Source: Erythrobacter longus (GTDB taxonomy: Bacteria > Pseudomonadota > Alphaproteobacteria > Sphingomonadales > Sphingomonadaceae). Taken from it: a stretch of DNA of 64,000 nucleotides. Under the pieces are notes generated by a model. The model searched no databases and had not been told where the DNA came from. It worked only from the letters and a program-made list of their open reading frames with translations. Location: contig NZ_JMIW01000004.1 of NCBI RefSeq assembly GCF_000715015.1, forward strand, positions 186,001-250,000, read 5' to 3'. Made by a program: the position numbers and the translations under genes. Positions within the stretch are counted from its first letter, which is position 1; each line of letters starts with the position of its first letter. Positions 19,423 to 27,986 of this stretch are shown here, in pieces.

Positions 19423-19613
19423 GGGCGATGTCCTTTGGCTGAAAAGAAGGACCTGCTCTTTGGTCCAATAAGGTGATCACAAGTAGCTAGGATGCAGTGG
19501 TTGGGATTGCAAACGACACTTTGCGCGCACCTTGAAGCAAATCCTTGCGCGGTCATGCATTCGGCGCCGGTCCATTGGGGCAACATGGAAAGGGCACAAA
19601 AATGGAAAGGGCA

Positions 19614-19643
19614 CAAAAAAAGCCCGGCACAAAGGCCGGGCTT
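19614..19643 (-). terminator. Minus-strand terminator in the cdc48-scoA gap
   Basis: Read on the minus strand, the stem AAGCCCGGC-loop-GCCGGGCTT is followed by an uninterrupted run of T. It therefore ends a transcript arriving from higher coordinates, although no annotated minus-strand gene lies there. It stands about 190 bp upstream of the cdc48 start codon, so it may also insulate cdc48. Confidence 0.75.
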
Positions 19644-19698
19644 GAAAGTTTGGGAGAGGATGCCTGAAAGGCACGGGTGGGTTTTGCCCCGCGGGCCA

Positions 19699-19773
19699 TT
19701 ATTGTGCAAGTGCGAAAGCCGCATTCTTACGTGCAAAAAATGCACGTATTGAGCGGGAACTTTCGTGTTTCAT
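19699..19773 (-). CDS. Candidate 24-residue small protein
   Basis: The minus-strand frame from ATG 19773 to TAA 19699 encodes a basic peptide starting MKHESSRSIRAFFARKNAAF. It is followed 55 bp later by a strong minus-strand terminator, which suggests a short independent transcript. The ribosome binding site is weak, and the middle of the frame contains a perfect 8-bp inverted repeat (TACGTGCA, 5-nt spacer). A structured small RNA is therefore an alternative. I know of no homologue. Confidence 0.3.
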   Translation of the reverse strand: MKHESSRSIRAFFARKNAAFALAQ

Positions 19774-20023
19774 GTGATTCTGTGCAAACCTTAGAGCCTG
19801 CGCATTAGGCAGCTGCTTATTATTTAGGCATATTTCCGTTTTGCCGCCCGGTAAATCTCATTCTTGCAAGCTGTACCTCTAACCCGTGACATCGTTGTTG
19901 CTTGGGACTAATCAGGGGTTTGTGACCTCATATGGCCTGAATACGCCAAAAGCTTCCCAAACCGGGCGGCCTTTCTGGAATTGAGCGGGCTTCACATGGA
20001 AATCGAACGGACCGGCTTTTCTT

Positions 20024-20746
20024 ATGTCAAAAATTTACCCGAACGCTGTCGCTGCGCTTGAGGGCGTCATTGCCAATGACTTGCTGGTTGCAGCTGGCGG
20101 ATTTGGCCTTTGCGGCATTCCAGAACGCCTCTTGGACGCCATCAAGGAAAGCGGCGTTACCGGCCTTACCTTTGCCAGTAACAATGCAGGCATCGACAAT
20201 GAAGGCATCGGCAAGCTCCTTCGCACGCGCCAGGTGAAGAAGATGATTTCCTCTTATGTTGGAGAAAACAAGGAGTTTGAGCGGCAGTTTCTGTCGGGCG
20301 AACTTGAGGTTGAGTTTTGCCCTCAAGGAACGTTAGCCGAGCGAATGCGCGCCGGGGGAGCTGGTATTCCTGGCTTCTACACAAAAACGGGCGTCGGCAC
20401 GCAGGTCGCCGAGGGCAAAGAGCACAAGGACTTCCCCGATCAGGACGGCGTCATGTCGACCTATATTCTGGAACGCGGCATCTTTGCCGACCTTGCCATT
20501 GTAAAGGCGTGGAAGGCTGATGAGACGGGCAATCTCATTTTCCGCAAGACTGCGCGCAACTTCAATCAACCCGCGGCAACTTGCGGCAAGGTTTGCATCG
20601 CAGAGGTCGAGGAAATCGTCCCGGCAGGTGCATTGGAAGCCGACGAAATCCACCTGCCTGGTGTGTTCGTCAATCGCATTGTTCTTGGCGCGCCATACGA
20701 TAAGAAAATCGAATTCCGCACGGTTCGCTCACGCGAGGACGCATAG
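20024..20746 (+). CDS. scoA: 3-oxoacid CoA-transferase, subunit A
   Basis: This 240-residue protein is the alpha subunit of succinyl-CoA:3-ketoacid CoA-transferase, which activates acetoacetate using succinyl-CoA. Family marks are VAAGGFGLCGIPE near residue 26, LTFASNNAGIDNEGIG, and GGAGIPGFYTKTGVGT in the middle. The partner subunit lies 1.2 kb downstream, separated from it by an unrelated lipoprotein gene. No strong ribosome binding site precedes the ATG. Confidence 0.95.
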   Translation: MSKIYPNAVAALEGVIANDLLVAAGGFGLCGIPERLLDAIKESGVTGLTFASNNAGIDNEGIGKLLRTRQVKKMISSYVGENKEFERQFLSGELEVEFCPQGTLAERMRAGGAGIPGFYTKTGVGTQVAEGKEHKDFPDQDGVMSTYILERGIFADLAIVKAWKADETGNLIFRKTARNFNQPAATCGKVCIAEVEEIVPAGALEADEIHLPGVFVNRIVLGAPYDKKIEFRTVRSREDA

Positions 20747-21919
20747 ATGACCAAGGATGTGCGAAACATACGGTTAAACAGCGTCGGAACAACAGCCTTT
20801 GTTCTGGGCTGCTCTATCGCGTTGCAAGGGTGCGTTGCTGCCGCCTTTCCGCTGGCCGCTGGCGGATTGCTTGGCGAACGCACGATTTTCGCGCGCAAAG
20901 GTGATGTGCCCCAGCCTGACCCAATTGTCGAAGTTGCAACAACAGGTCAGCAAAGCGAGGTTGCGAACTCTGACCTTGTGCCCGTCAAGCAAGAGCCTGC
21001 AACAGCCTTGCCACCAGCCAGCTCGGCCAGTGCGGATTTCAACGCCGCTTTTGCGAATGGCGCAAAGGTGAACGCTGCGACATCACCCGACCCTATATCA
21101 TCCAGTCCTGTATCACCCAGGCCCGTATCAGCTAGCCCATCTGCGCCTGAGCCGATCACAATGCCTGCGCCTATGACGGCTTCCCTCGCAGCTGAAGTGC
21201 CAGCAAACCCGGCGCCCATCGAGAGGCCCACAAACAGGGTCATTCGCTCGTTGCCAACGCCGGTTCCTTCCGCGCGGGAACCCTTGGACGCGCCTGTGAG
21301 CAGCCCGGTTAGCGCTCCATCGAATGCGCCAGCCGATACGCCTGCATTTGCTTCGAGCTCTCCGGTGGGCGCACAGGCGGGCATCAATCAGTTTTTATCA
21401 TACGCCAACCAACGCCAAATCGGTTCTGGTGATGAGCCAGAGGCTGCTATGTTAAGCAATCGGGTGACGCTTGAACCGGTAAAGGCACAATGCGGCGGGG
21501 TGTCGCCTACCGTCCTTATCGACCTTGATCCCAAAGGCGCTTTGTTCGATTCCACCTCCGCCTCGCGCCCACCCTCTGGCCTTGCCCGCGGGCTCGCACA
21601 ATTGCGCTTAAGCGGTGTTTCGATTGCGTGGATTTCCGGCAATGGGATCGATAAGCTCGACGCGATCAACCGCGCATTGAGGTACAGCGGTCTTGACCTC
21701 AATAATGAGGACCGCGTCCTGCTTGTTCGCGGCCCCGATGATCGCAAGCAAACCCTTCGCGAAGAGCTTTCTCAAATCAGCTGTCTGATTGCCATTGCAG
21801 GCGATACACGGTCCGATTTCGACGAGCTTTATGACTATCTCAAAAATCCGGCAGATGCAGGGTCGCTTGAACCCCTGATTGGCGATGGATGGTTCCTCAT
21901 CGCGCAACCCCTGCTTTAA
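20747..21919 (+). CDS. Putative lipoprotein with Pro/Ser/Ala-rich linker and HAD-like C-terminal domain
   Basis: I do not recognise this 390-residue protein. It has an N-terminal hydrophobic segment ending in LQGC (Cys29), which fits a lipoprotein signal with a long basic n-region. A disordered Pro/Ser/Ala-rich linker occupies about residues 75-210. The C-terminal ~140 residues contain [14 protein letters not shown] (Asp259-x-Asp261), then AWISGN and DRVLLVRG. This pattern resembles HAD-superfamily motifs I and II, as in class B or lipoprotein-type acid phosphatases. The ATG directly follows the scoA stop, so it is co-transcribed within the sco operon. Confidence 0.7.
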   Translation: MTKDVRNIRLNSVGTTAFVLGCSIALQGCVAAAFPLAAGGLLGERTIFARKGDVPQPDPIVEVATTGQQSEVANSDLVPVKQEPATALPPASSASADFNAAFANGAKVNAATSPDPISSSPVSPRPVSASPSAPEPITMPAPMTASLAAEVPANPAPIERPTNRVIRSLPTPVPSAREPLDAPVSSPVSAPSNAPADTPAFASSSPVGAQAGINQFLSYANQRQIGSGDEPEAAMLSNRVTLEPVKAQCGGVSPTVLIDLDPKGALFDSTSASRPPSGLARGLAQLRLSGVSIAWISGNGIDKLDAINRALRYSGLDLNNEDRVLLVRGPDDRKQTLREELSQISCLIAIAGDTRSDFDELYDYLKNPADAGSLEPLIGDGWFLIAQPLL

Positions 21920-21936
21920 CCAAACGAGGCAATAAA

Positions 21937-22602
21937 ATGAGTGATGAGGCAAAAGGCTGGAGCCGCGACCAAATGGCAGCGCGCGCCGCAAGGGAACTCC
22001 AGGACGGATACTACGTCAACCTTGGCATTGGCATTCCAACGCTGGTCGCCAACCACATTCCAGACGGCATGATGGTGACACTGCAAAGCGAGAACGGAAT
22101 GTTGGGGATCGGGCCTTTCCCATATGAAGGCGAGGAGGACCCTGATCTGATCAACGCCGGTAAGCAAACCATCAGCGAACTGCCGCATTCCGCTTACTTT
22201 GATAGCGCGACCAGTTTCTCGATGATCCGGGGCGGGCACATTGACCTGACGGTTCTGGGCGCAATGGAAGTGGCGGAAAATGGCGATATCGCAAACTGGA
22301 TGATCCCGGGCAAAATGATCAAGGGGATGGGCGGTGCGATGGATCTTGTAGCCGGCGTCAAAAAGATCATCGTGGTGATGGATCACACCGCAAAAGACGG
22401 CAGCCCCAAGCTGATCCCGGAATGCACTTTGCCCCTTACTGGCGCAAACGTGGTCGATATGATCATCACCAATCTAGGTGTGTTCCATCGCCCATCAAAA
22501 GATTCAGCCTTCCAACTTATCGAGCTTGCCCCCGGCGTGACCGAAGAGGACATCGCAGCCTCCACGACAGCGGCTTACGAAGTGGCGTTGGAAGCGGCTT
22601 AG
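21937..22602 (+). CDS. scoB: 3-oxoacid CoA-transferase, subunit B
   Basis: This 221-residue beta subunit of the succinyl-CoA:acetoacetate CoA-transferase carries the catalytic glutamate in [10 protein letters not shown] (Glu52). [16 protein letters not shown] precedes it and [12 protein letters not shown] follows. The ATG at 21937 has GAGG upstream; an upstream in-frame start would lie within the preceding gene. It pairs with scoA across one intervening gene. Confidence 0.96.
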   Translation: MSDEAKGWSRDQMAARAARELQDGYYVNLGIGIPTLVANHIPDGMMVTLQSENGMLGIGPFPYEGEEDPDLINAGKQTISELPHSAYFDSATSFSMIRGGHIDLTVLGAMEVAENGDIANWMIPGKMIKGMGGAMDLVAGVKKIIVVMDHTAKDGSPKLIPECTLPLTGANVVDMIITNLGVFHRPSKDSAFQLIELAPGVTEEDIAASTTAAYEVALEAA

Positions 22603-22616
22603 TCGGCGCGAACCGG

Positions 22617-23084
22617 ATGACTAAAGTCGCACGCAATCGGGGGACGGTCTGGCTGCTCGCCGGAGCAGTTCTGTCAGGTCTGGCAGGGCTTCTTCACATC
22701 GGGGTGATAGTCGGTGGCCCTGACTGGTATCGCTTTTTTGGTGCACCAGAAGAATATGCCGTCGCTGCAACTCGTGGCGCCATTTTTCCAGCGATGGTGA
22801 CTTCTGGCATTGCTGCAGTTCTCTTTATCTGGAGCGCGTTTGCTTTGTCTGGCGCAGGCTATATCGCGCGGCTGCCACTTCTAAGGGTCGGACTTATCGC
22901 CATCACCGCGATCTACCTCTTGCGGGGCGCTGTGTTGATCCCGGCATTCCTCTATGTTCCATACCCAGAAGGCGCGTTCGACTATTGGTCGTCTGCGATC
23001 GTGCTTGTCTATGGCATTGTCCATGCTGTTGGATTGGCGTTTGCATGGCGAGCGCTGAGCGACCGGACTGAGTCAGCCATATGA
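22617..23084 (+). CDS. Small hypothetical membrane protein
   Basis: The 155-residue product has four hydrophobic segments (about 10-32, 55-80, 88-112 and 128-148) with short loops. I do not recognise a named family. The ATG at 22617 lies 14 bp after the scoB stop. The stop overlaps the start of the next gene in ATGA, so it is translationally coupled to the CaiB/BaiF gene and part of the same operon. Confidence 0.75.
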   Translation: MTKVARNRGTVWLLAGAVLSGLAGLLHIGVIVGGPDWYRFFGAPEEYAVAATRGAIFPAMVTSGIAAVLFIWSAFALSGAGYIARLPLLRVGLIAITAIYLLRGAVLIPAFLYVPYPEGAFDYWSSAIVLVYGIVHAVGLAFAWRALSDRTESAI

Positions 23085-24253
23085 CCCTTTGGCTGCACAC
23101 CCCGCGAAACCCAAACGCTCCGCTTGCCGGGCTCAAAGTGCTCGAGCTTGCGCGGGTGTTGGCTGGGCCTTGGGCTGGTCAGATTTTGGCCGACCTTGGC
23201 GCAGATGTCATCAAGATCGAAAGCCCCGAAGGCGACGGCACACGGCAGTGGGGCCCGCCCTGGGTCGAGCGCTTCGGGGCCGACGGCACAGTCCACAAAG
23301 AAGCTGCTTATTACCATGCCTGCAACAGGGGCAAGCGCAGCGTGGTTGCCGATTTTGGCGATGCGACTGACCTTGAACGCGTGCGCACCCTGGCGCGCGA
23401 AGCCGATGTGTTGATCGAGAACTTCAAGACAGGCGGCCTTGCAAAATTCAGCCTCGATTATGCGTCTTTGAGAGAGGCCAATCCGGCCCTTGTCTATTGC
23501 TCGATCACCGGGTTTGGGCAGACCGGCCCACGCGCGCATGAAGCAGGATACGATTTTGTTATCCAAGGGATGAGCGGGTTTATGTCGGTAACTGGTGAAC
23601 CCGGCAGCGTGCCTGTCAAAATGGGCGTTTCGATCAGCGATCTGACAACGGGCATTTATGCAGCCAACGCTATCCAGGCAGCGCTGATCCAGCGCGGACG
23701 AACCGGCAAGGGACAGCAGGTGGACATGAGTTTGCTCGATTGTTCGGTCGCTTTGCTGGCAAACCAAGCGACCTATCATCTGACCACTGGCGAGAATCCG
23801 CCGCGCATGGGAAATGCTCATGCGCAAGTCGCGCCTTACGGAGTGTTCCCGGTAAGAGATGGGCACGTGATCCTGGCCCCTGCCAATGACCGGTTGTTTA
23901 CGAAATTGGCCAAAGTGCTTAATCGGCCAGACTTGGCCGCTGATCCGCGATTTGCCAGTAATGGCGGACGGGTTGAGAACGCAGGGCTACTCGACGCAGA
24001 GATCGCTAAGGCAACATCCACTTGGACCAAGGAAGGCCTGATTGAAGCCTGCAATGCCCACGGCGTTCCAGCGGGCCCGATCAACAAACTTGATGAGGTA
24101 TTCGCCGATCCCCAAGTGCTGGCACGCGGTATGCGGGTGGACCTTGGCGGGATGCCGGGCGTGCGCAGTCCATTCACATTTTCAGACGCAGAATTGGCGC
24201 TCGACCGGCCTTCACCGATGCTGGGCGAAGACACCCCCTCCTCCAAGGATTAG
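23081..24253 (+). CDS. Family III CoA-transferase (CaiB/BaiF family)
   Basis: This 390-residue protein begins like other family III enzymes: LAGLKVLELARVLAGPWAGQ, then LADLGADVIKIESPEGDGTR. The probable catalytic aspartate is Asp187 in SISDLTTG, the position of Asp169 in formyl-CoA transferase. The enzyme moves CoA between carboxylic acids, but the substrates cannot be read from sequence. Its place after scoA/scoB suggests an acyl-CoA or ketone-body-like metabolic context. The ATG overlaps the previous stop. Confidence 0.93.
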   Translation: MTLWLHTPRNPNAPLAGLKVLELARVLAGPWAGQILADLGADVIKIESPEGDGTRQWGPPWVERFGADGTVHKEAAYYHACNRGKRSVVADFGDATDLERVRTLAREADVLIENFKTGGLAKFSLDYASLREANPALVYCSITGFGQTGPRAHEAGYDFVIQGMSGFMSVTGEPGSVPVKMGVSISDLTTGIYAANAIQAALIQRGRTGKGQQVDMSLLDCSVALLANQATYHLTTGENPPRMGNAHAQVAPYGVFPVRDGHVILAPANDRLFTKLAKVLNRPDLAADPRFASNGGRVENAGLLDAEIAKATSTWTKEGLIEACNAHGVPAGPINKLDEVFADPQVLARGMRVDLGGMPGVRSPFTFSDAELALDRPSPMLGEDTPSSKD

Positions 24254-24289
24254 CGAGGAAGACGCCGGAGCCTCTTGCCTTATTCCTGA

Positions 24290-24309
24290 ATTTCTGTAAT
24301 TACAGAAAT
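24290..24309. promoter_or_regulatory. 20-bp perfect palindrome, probable GbsR-like operator (site 1)
   Basis: ATTTCTGTAATTACAGAAAT is a perfect 20-bp palindrome centred 29 bp before the GTG of the GbsR-like regulator. A copy matching 17 of 19 positions lies at 24928-24946, before the next gene. Autoregulation by the adjacent regulator is inferred. Confidence 0.75.
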
Positions 24310-24328
24310 AACGAAAGCGAGGCGAGTC

Positions 24329-24874
24329 GTGAGCAAGTTGCTCGATATTCCGGAAGCCAGGTCCTTCATCCTGCACTGGGGTGAAATGGGCACCGAATGG
24401 GGCGTCAATCGCTCTGTCGCGCAGGTCCACGCCTTGCTGTATCTGAGCGATCGTCCTCTTCACGCAGAAGAGATTTGCGAAGCTCTTGGTCTTGCCCGGT
24501 CCAACGTGTCCAACGGGCTGAAAGAGCTGCAATCCTACGCCATCGTACGCCGTGTCCACGTCGAAGCGGACCGGCGCGATCACTTTGTGGCCGAAACCGA
24601 TCTGTGGGATATGCTGATGAAGATCGCGGCCGAGCGTAAGCGGCGCGAAATGGACCCCACGATCCAACTGATGGGCGAACTTGCCGAAAGCCTTGAGGGG
24701 CGCAACGACGTGCCTGCCCATGTGCGCGAGCGGATCGGGCGGATGCACGAATTTATCGGCACGCTGACGGGATGGTACGCCGATGTGCGCGACCTTCCCA
24801 AACCCACCCTTGTCCGCTTGATGAAACTGGGGCGCGGCATTGCGCGCTTTCTCCCCGGTAAATCGAGCGACTAA
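24329..24874 (+). CDS. GbsR/MarR-family transcriptional regulator
   Basis: This 181-residue protein resembles GbsR-like winged-helix repressors. An N-terminal helix contains HWGEMGTEWGVNRSVAQVHALL. A winged HTH follows, with LHAEEICEALGLARSNVSNGL as the recognition region, and the C-terminal half is helical for dimerisation. The start is a GTG at 24329 with AGCGAGGCG upstream. The palindrome just before it and the near copy before the following membrane-protein gene suggest that it controls both. Confidence 0.88.
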   Translation: MSKLLDIPEARSFILHWGEMGTEWGVNRSVAQVHALLYLSDRPLHAEEICEALGLARSNVSNGLKELQSYAIVRRVHVEADRRDHFVAETDLWDMLMKIAAERKRREMDPTIQLMGELAESLEGRNDVPAHVRERIGRMHEFIGTLTGWYADVRDLPKPTLVRLMKLGRGIARFLPGKSSD

Positions 24875-24927
24875 TCCCGCAGTAGTATGAAAGGATAGCA
24901 CCATGACACATGCCGCACATCCAATCG

Positions 24928-24946
24928 TTTCTCAAATTACAGAAAT
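24928..24946. promoter_or_regulatory. Second copy of the GbsR-type operator (site 2)
   Basis: TTTCTCAAATTACAGAAAT differs from the corresponding part of the perfect palindrome at 24290 in only two bases, and keeps the TTACAGAAAT half site intact. It lies 178 bp before the ATG of the next membrane-protein gene, in its presumed promoter region. Confidence 0.65.
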
Positions 24947-25123
24947 TTGTGAAGAACGCTCTTTGAGCGGTTTTTCAGCGGCGCTGCGTTGCCCCAGCGG
25001 CAAAGCGCAATCCGCCTCCGCCTCGCAGAACACTGTAACGGCTAGAGTCGCGTCAAAACGCGATAACCCGGTCCACGATCTGATTTTCTAAACCGGCCCT
25101 ACACTTTCAAAAGGAGCAAAATT

Positions 25124-25516
25124 ATGTACGCCCTTGTTTCCTATATCATCTATCTCGGCGCCAGCATTGGCCTCAGCGTCTGGGTGGCGCGGACCTTGTC
25201 CAAGAACGGCTTTGTTTTCCTGACCGAGTGTTTTGGCCACGACCGCATGCTTGCCGCATCCACCAACCATTTGCTGGTCGTCGGCTTTTACCTCGTGAAC
25301 CTTGGGTGGATCTTATTGACCCTGCGGTTCGGGACCCCGCCCGAAAGCGCGATTGACGCAATCCAGTTTCTCTCCAGCAAAGTTGGGATTGTGGTCGTCG
25401 CCCTTGGCGTCATGCACTTCTTCAATATGAATGCGATTGCCAAATTCGGGCGCAAAGTGGGCCATTGGTTCCGCGAGGAACAATGGGCAGCAAAGGCTGC
25501 TGAGCCCGAAGCCTGA
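25124..25516 (+). CDS. Conserved hypothetical membrane protein, probable target of the GbsR-like regulator
   Basis: The 130-residue product has three hydrophobic segments (about 4-22, 45-68 and 85-103) and a charged C-terminus (KFGRKVGHWFREEQWAAK). A good AAGGAG ribosome binding site precedes the ATG. I recognise it only as the type of small integral membrane protein found in alphaproteobacteria. The shared operator motif upstream links it to the regulator gene. Confidence 0.82.
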   Translation: MYALVSYIIYLGASIGLSVWVARTLSKNGFVFLTECFGHDRMLAASTNHLLVVGFYLVNLGWILLTLRFGTPPESAIDAIQFLSSKVGIVVVALGVMHFFNMNAIAKFGRKVGHWFREEQWAAKAAEPEA

Positions 25517-25530
25517 TCGAGCTCCAAACA

Positions 25531-25557
25531 GGGCGTCCTCAGTTTTCGAGGACGCCC
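25531..25557. terminator. Hairpin at the convergent gene ends
   Basis: GGGCGTCCTC pairs perfectly with GAGGACGCCC around a 7-nt loop. The hairpin overlaps the last codons and stop of the minus-strand gene. There is no clear T-run on either side, so termination efficiency is uncertain. Confidence 0.5.
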
Positions 25558-26633
25558 GATTGGATATTGATCGACGTATCATCGCCCCATGTCGACACAC
25601 GGCTGACGGTGCGGTTTGCATTCACAACTTCCAACACACGGCGCAAGGATGGAAGCCGGTTCTGCGGCACATAATTGATCCTGCGGTTGTCTGTGATGAG
25701 GGTGATGGAATAATTCGGTTTAGAATTTGGGCGCTCGCTCTGGAGGATTTGTCCAGCCGTATCGGGCCCCACCCAAATTCCCTTGCCACTGTCGCTGATC
25801 GCCAAAAGATAGGCATCGGCCGCACCATCCGCACGGTAAGCAACTTGGACGGGGCCTAAAGATGAATCCCGGCACCAAACGCTCGCTGGTTCGGGAGCGA
25901 TTGCCTCACCCTCTTCACTTTCGCCCGGCTCACCGCGAGAGACCAGTCCCCCCAGCAAGGCCCCCAAAATTGCAGAACCCGCGTCCGGTTCTGCGTCTTG
26001 TGCCTTCTTGAACCTGAGCTTTTTCTCGCAATCTTCGACAGGGACCGCAGGGGCCTGAGCAACCTTAGCCTCTGGCGGGGTCAATTCCGCAAAGGCCGCG
26101 TCGATCATCTGACCCAATTCTTCCGGGCTTTTGGTCGAAGACGACACGCGCATCTTCACCAGCCATCCATCGATCGAAAACAGCACAACCGCAGTGCTCA
26201 GCGCAGTTCGGCTATTTGGCGTGGCATAAATAGCGCGCAAACCCTGCCACTCTTCCGCTCCCGGCCAACCATATTGCTCCACGCCAAAAGCCAGTTCGGG
26301 CTTGGCGTAAATGTCGCGTATTTCTATTCCGGTTTGTGCCTGGCGAAACCAGACCGGAACAGCGCCATTGGTATGGCGATAAATATATAGCGAGATTTCT
26401 TCTGACCCATCCGAGCTGGGAAAAGAAAACCCGATATTGAGGAAATCTTGCGCAAACTCGGTCGCACTTCCGCGCGGTAGGCCCCCGATTGTATCGGGCA
26501 CTACGATGCCGCTGTGTGGATGTTCCCAAGGCGCTCCGATCTCAAGCTCGATGGGTGCCTGCGCATTTGCTGATGCCAATGGTGCGACCAATAGGCCTGC
26601 ATAGGCAACAATCGCAAAAACACTTGAACGCAT
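25539..26633 (-). CDS. Hypothetical exported protein
   Basis: The start at 26633 (MRSSVFAIVAYAGLLVAPLA) begins a clear signal peptide with cleavage near ANAQA and has GGGAGA upstream; a longer frame would add 15 residues. The 364-residue protein has a first region (35-200) with mixed alpha/beta character. Two later stretches contain cysteines (VEDCEKKLRF and VWCRDSS). A Gly/Glu-rich linker with GAILGALLGGL lies near residue 235. I do not recognise a family. A periplasmic location is inferred. Confidence 0.75.
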   Translation of the reverse strand: MRSSVFAIVAYAGLLVAPLASANAQAPIELEIGAPWEHPHSGIVVPDTIGGLPRGSATEFAQDFLNIGFSFPSSDGSEEISLYIYRHTNGAVPVWFRQAQTGIEIRDIYAKPELAFGVEQYGWPGAEEWQGLRAIYATPNSRTALSTAVVLFSIDGWLVKMRVSSSTKSPEELGQMIDAAFAELTPPEAKVAQAPAVPVEDCEKKLRFKKAQDAEPDAGSAILGALLGGLVSRGEPGESEEGEAIAPEPASVWCRDSSLGPVQVAYRADGAADAYLLAISDSGKGIWVGPDTAGQILQSERPNSKPNYSITLITDNRRINYVPQNRLPSLRRVLEVVNANRTVSRVSTWGDDTSINIQSGVLEN

Positions 26634-26730
26634 GTCAATTCTCCCCCTTTGATCAGGAGTTTGCCAGCGCGCGCACACAGTTCAAGGAAATAATGGAGCA
26701 AGATTTGGTGCAAGCCCTAGTGTGGCCGCG

Positions 26731-27972
26731 CTAACTCAACAGCTTGGTCATGCTGCGCCAGAGACGTTCAAACGGACCTTGCCCTGCAAAGCGTGCCCAC
26801 AAAGTCGACCAGATCAGCATCGCGGCAATGGGTACAAAGCTGATGGCAAAGCCTTGCGCGCGCGAGACCTCTCCGAATAATCCCATGCCCCAACTGGCAA
26901 AGATCGCGGCGAGAATGACGGATGTCAGCAGGTAATTGGTGAGCGACAACCGGCCCACGGCTGCCAAACGTTCGCGCAAGGCGCCTTCCTTTCGGAAAAA
27001 CGCCATCGCTAGGGCCGCGTATGCGAGCCCCAGCGCCGTGTCGAAGGGCGCAGAGAGGACAAGGCCCACCATCCCGGCAATGCTTGCCGGAAAACCATTG
27101 TCAGACACCCACCATGCAAGGCCAAGGAGCGCGGGAACAGCAGCCAGAGCGCATATCGCAGCGCAGCGTTGCAAGAGAAAAAGCCGCCATTTACCTTGAA
27201 GCAGCTCGCTTTTCCAAAGCCCCATGCCAAGCGCCATTGCAGCCAGATTGATGGGTATCGCGCTGCCGATCACCGAAAGCTGAGAGCGCAAACCCGTAAG
27301 GCTTCGCGCGATACGCTCTTCCCAACCCTCGCGGCCCTGATCCAACATATATTGCACCGATGCAGGGTTTGAGCCGAACAAGCGTTCTGCCAAAAGCGAC
27401 GCATCGCTTCCCGGTCGCCCCTGGTAATAGTCGAGCACGCTGGCCCCCAAAGCGACAACCCCGCCTCCGACGTGCACAGCAATAAAGCCCACGCAAATAG
27501 CGAACAGCGACCTTGCGCTTAGCACTGTGAGTAAAGGCAAAGCGCAGCCCGCCAGCGCAAAGACCCGCAGCACATCATTACTCGCAAACAGGATTGAATG
27601 GACCGCGCCAATCGCGAAAAGGACAGCCATTCGGGCGTAGTGCGCGCGCACGGGATGCCCCTTCTTCCGCTCGCCGTCACGCTCCAACAGGATGAGACAC
27701 CCTGCCCCAAAAAGCATTGCGAAAAGAGTGCGGAATTTGTCTTCGATAAAGACAAAGTTGACCGCCCAGATGATGCGATCAAGGCGTGATGCCTCGCCAA
27801 GTCCGGGTCCCCAGACTGAGGGGTTATGGTACCCTTGCGCCGGAAGTGCGAAGGCATAGACGCTCATCCACACCACGCCGATCACCGCAACGCCGCGCAA
27901 AGCGTCGAACTCTATTATGCGCTGATTAGGCGGTGGCCTTTGTTGCGATTTGGGCTGGGCGAACGTCTCCAT
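26731..27972 (-). CDS. DUF418 family membrane protein
   Basis: This 413-residue polytopic protein has the DUF418/YeiB pattern. The N-terminal motif RIIEFDALRGVAVIGVVWM is followed by multiple transmembrane segments. Its C-terminal DUF418 region contains GRLSLTNYLLTSVI and WGMGLFG. Length and motif order fit the family. Its biochemical role is unknown. It lies just downstream of metK on the same strand after a 14-bp gap, so it may be co-transcribed. Confidence 0.9.
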   Translation of the reverse strand: METFAQPKSQQRPPPNQRIIEFDALRGVAVIGVVWMSVYAFALPAQGYHNPSVWGPGLGEASRLDRIIWAVNFVFIEDKFRTLFAMLFGAGCLILLERDGERKKGHPVRAHYARMAVLFAIGAVHSILFASNDVLRVFALAGCALPLLTVLSARSLFAICVGFIAVHVGGGVVALGASVLDYYQGRPGSDASLLAERLFGSNPASVQYMLDQGREGWEERIARSLTGLRSQLSVIGSAIPINLAAMALGMGLWKSELLQGKWRLFLLQRCAAICALAAVPALLGLAWWVSDNGFPASIAGMVGLVLSAPFDTALGLAYAALAMAFFRKEGALRERLAAVGRLSLTNYLLTSVILAAIFASWGMGLFGEVSRAQGFAISFVPIAAMLIWSTLWARFAGQGPFERLWRSMTKLLS

Positions 27973-27986
27973 CAGAGACGCCTAGC

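Larger units (their letters stand above)
19423..20023. other. 600-bp intergenic region between cdc48 and scoA
   Basis: The region separates divergent genes and must hold the promoters of both. It also contains a hairpin with a T-run in minus-strand orientation (19614-19643), a 24-codon minus-strand reading frame just upstream of it (19699-19773), and a widely spaced 10-bp inverted repeat (19843-19852 with 19961-19970) in the probable scoA leader. I see no tRNA or longer gene. Confidence 0.6.

Noticed and set aside
24241..24329. ATG start for the GbsR-like regulator
   Set aside because: No in-frame ATG precedes the conserved start; the GTG at 24329 with an upstream AGCGAGGCG is the best fit.
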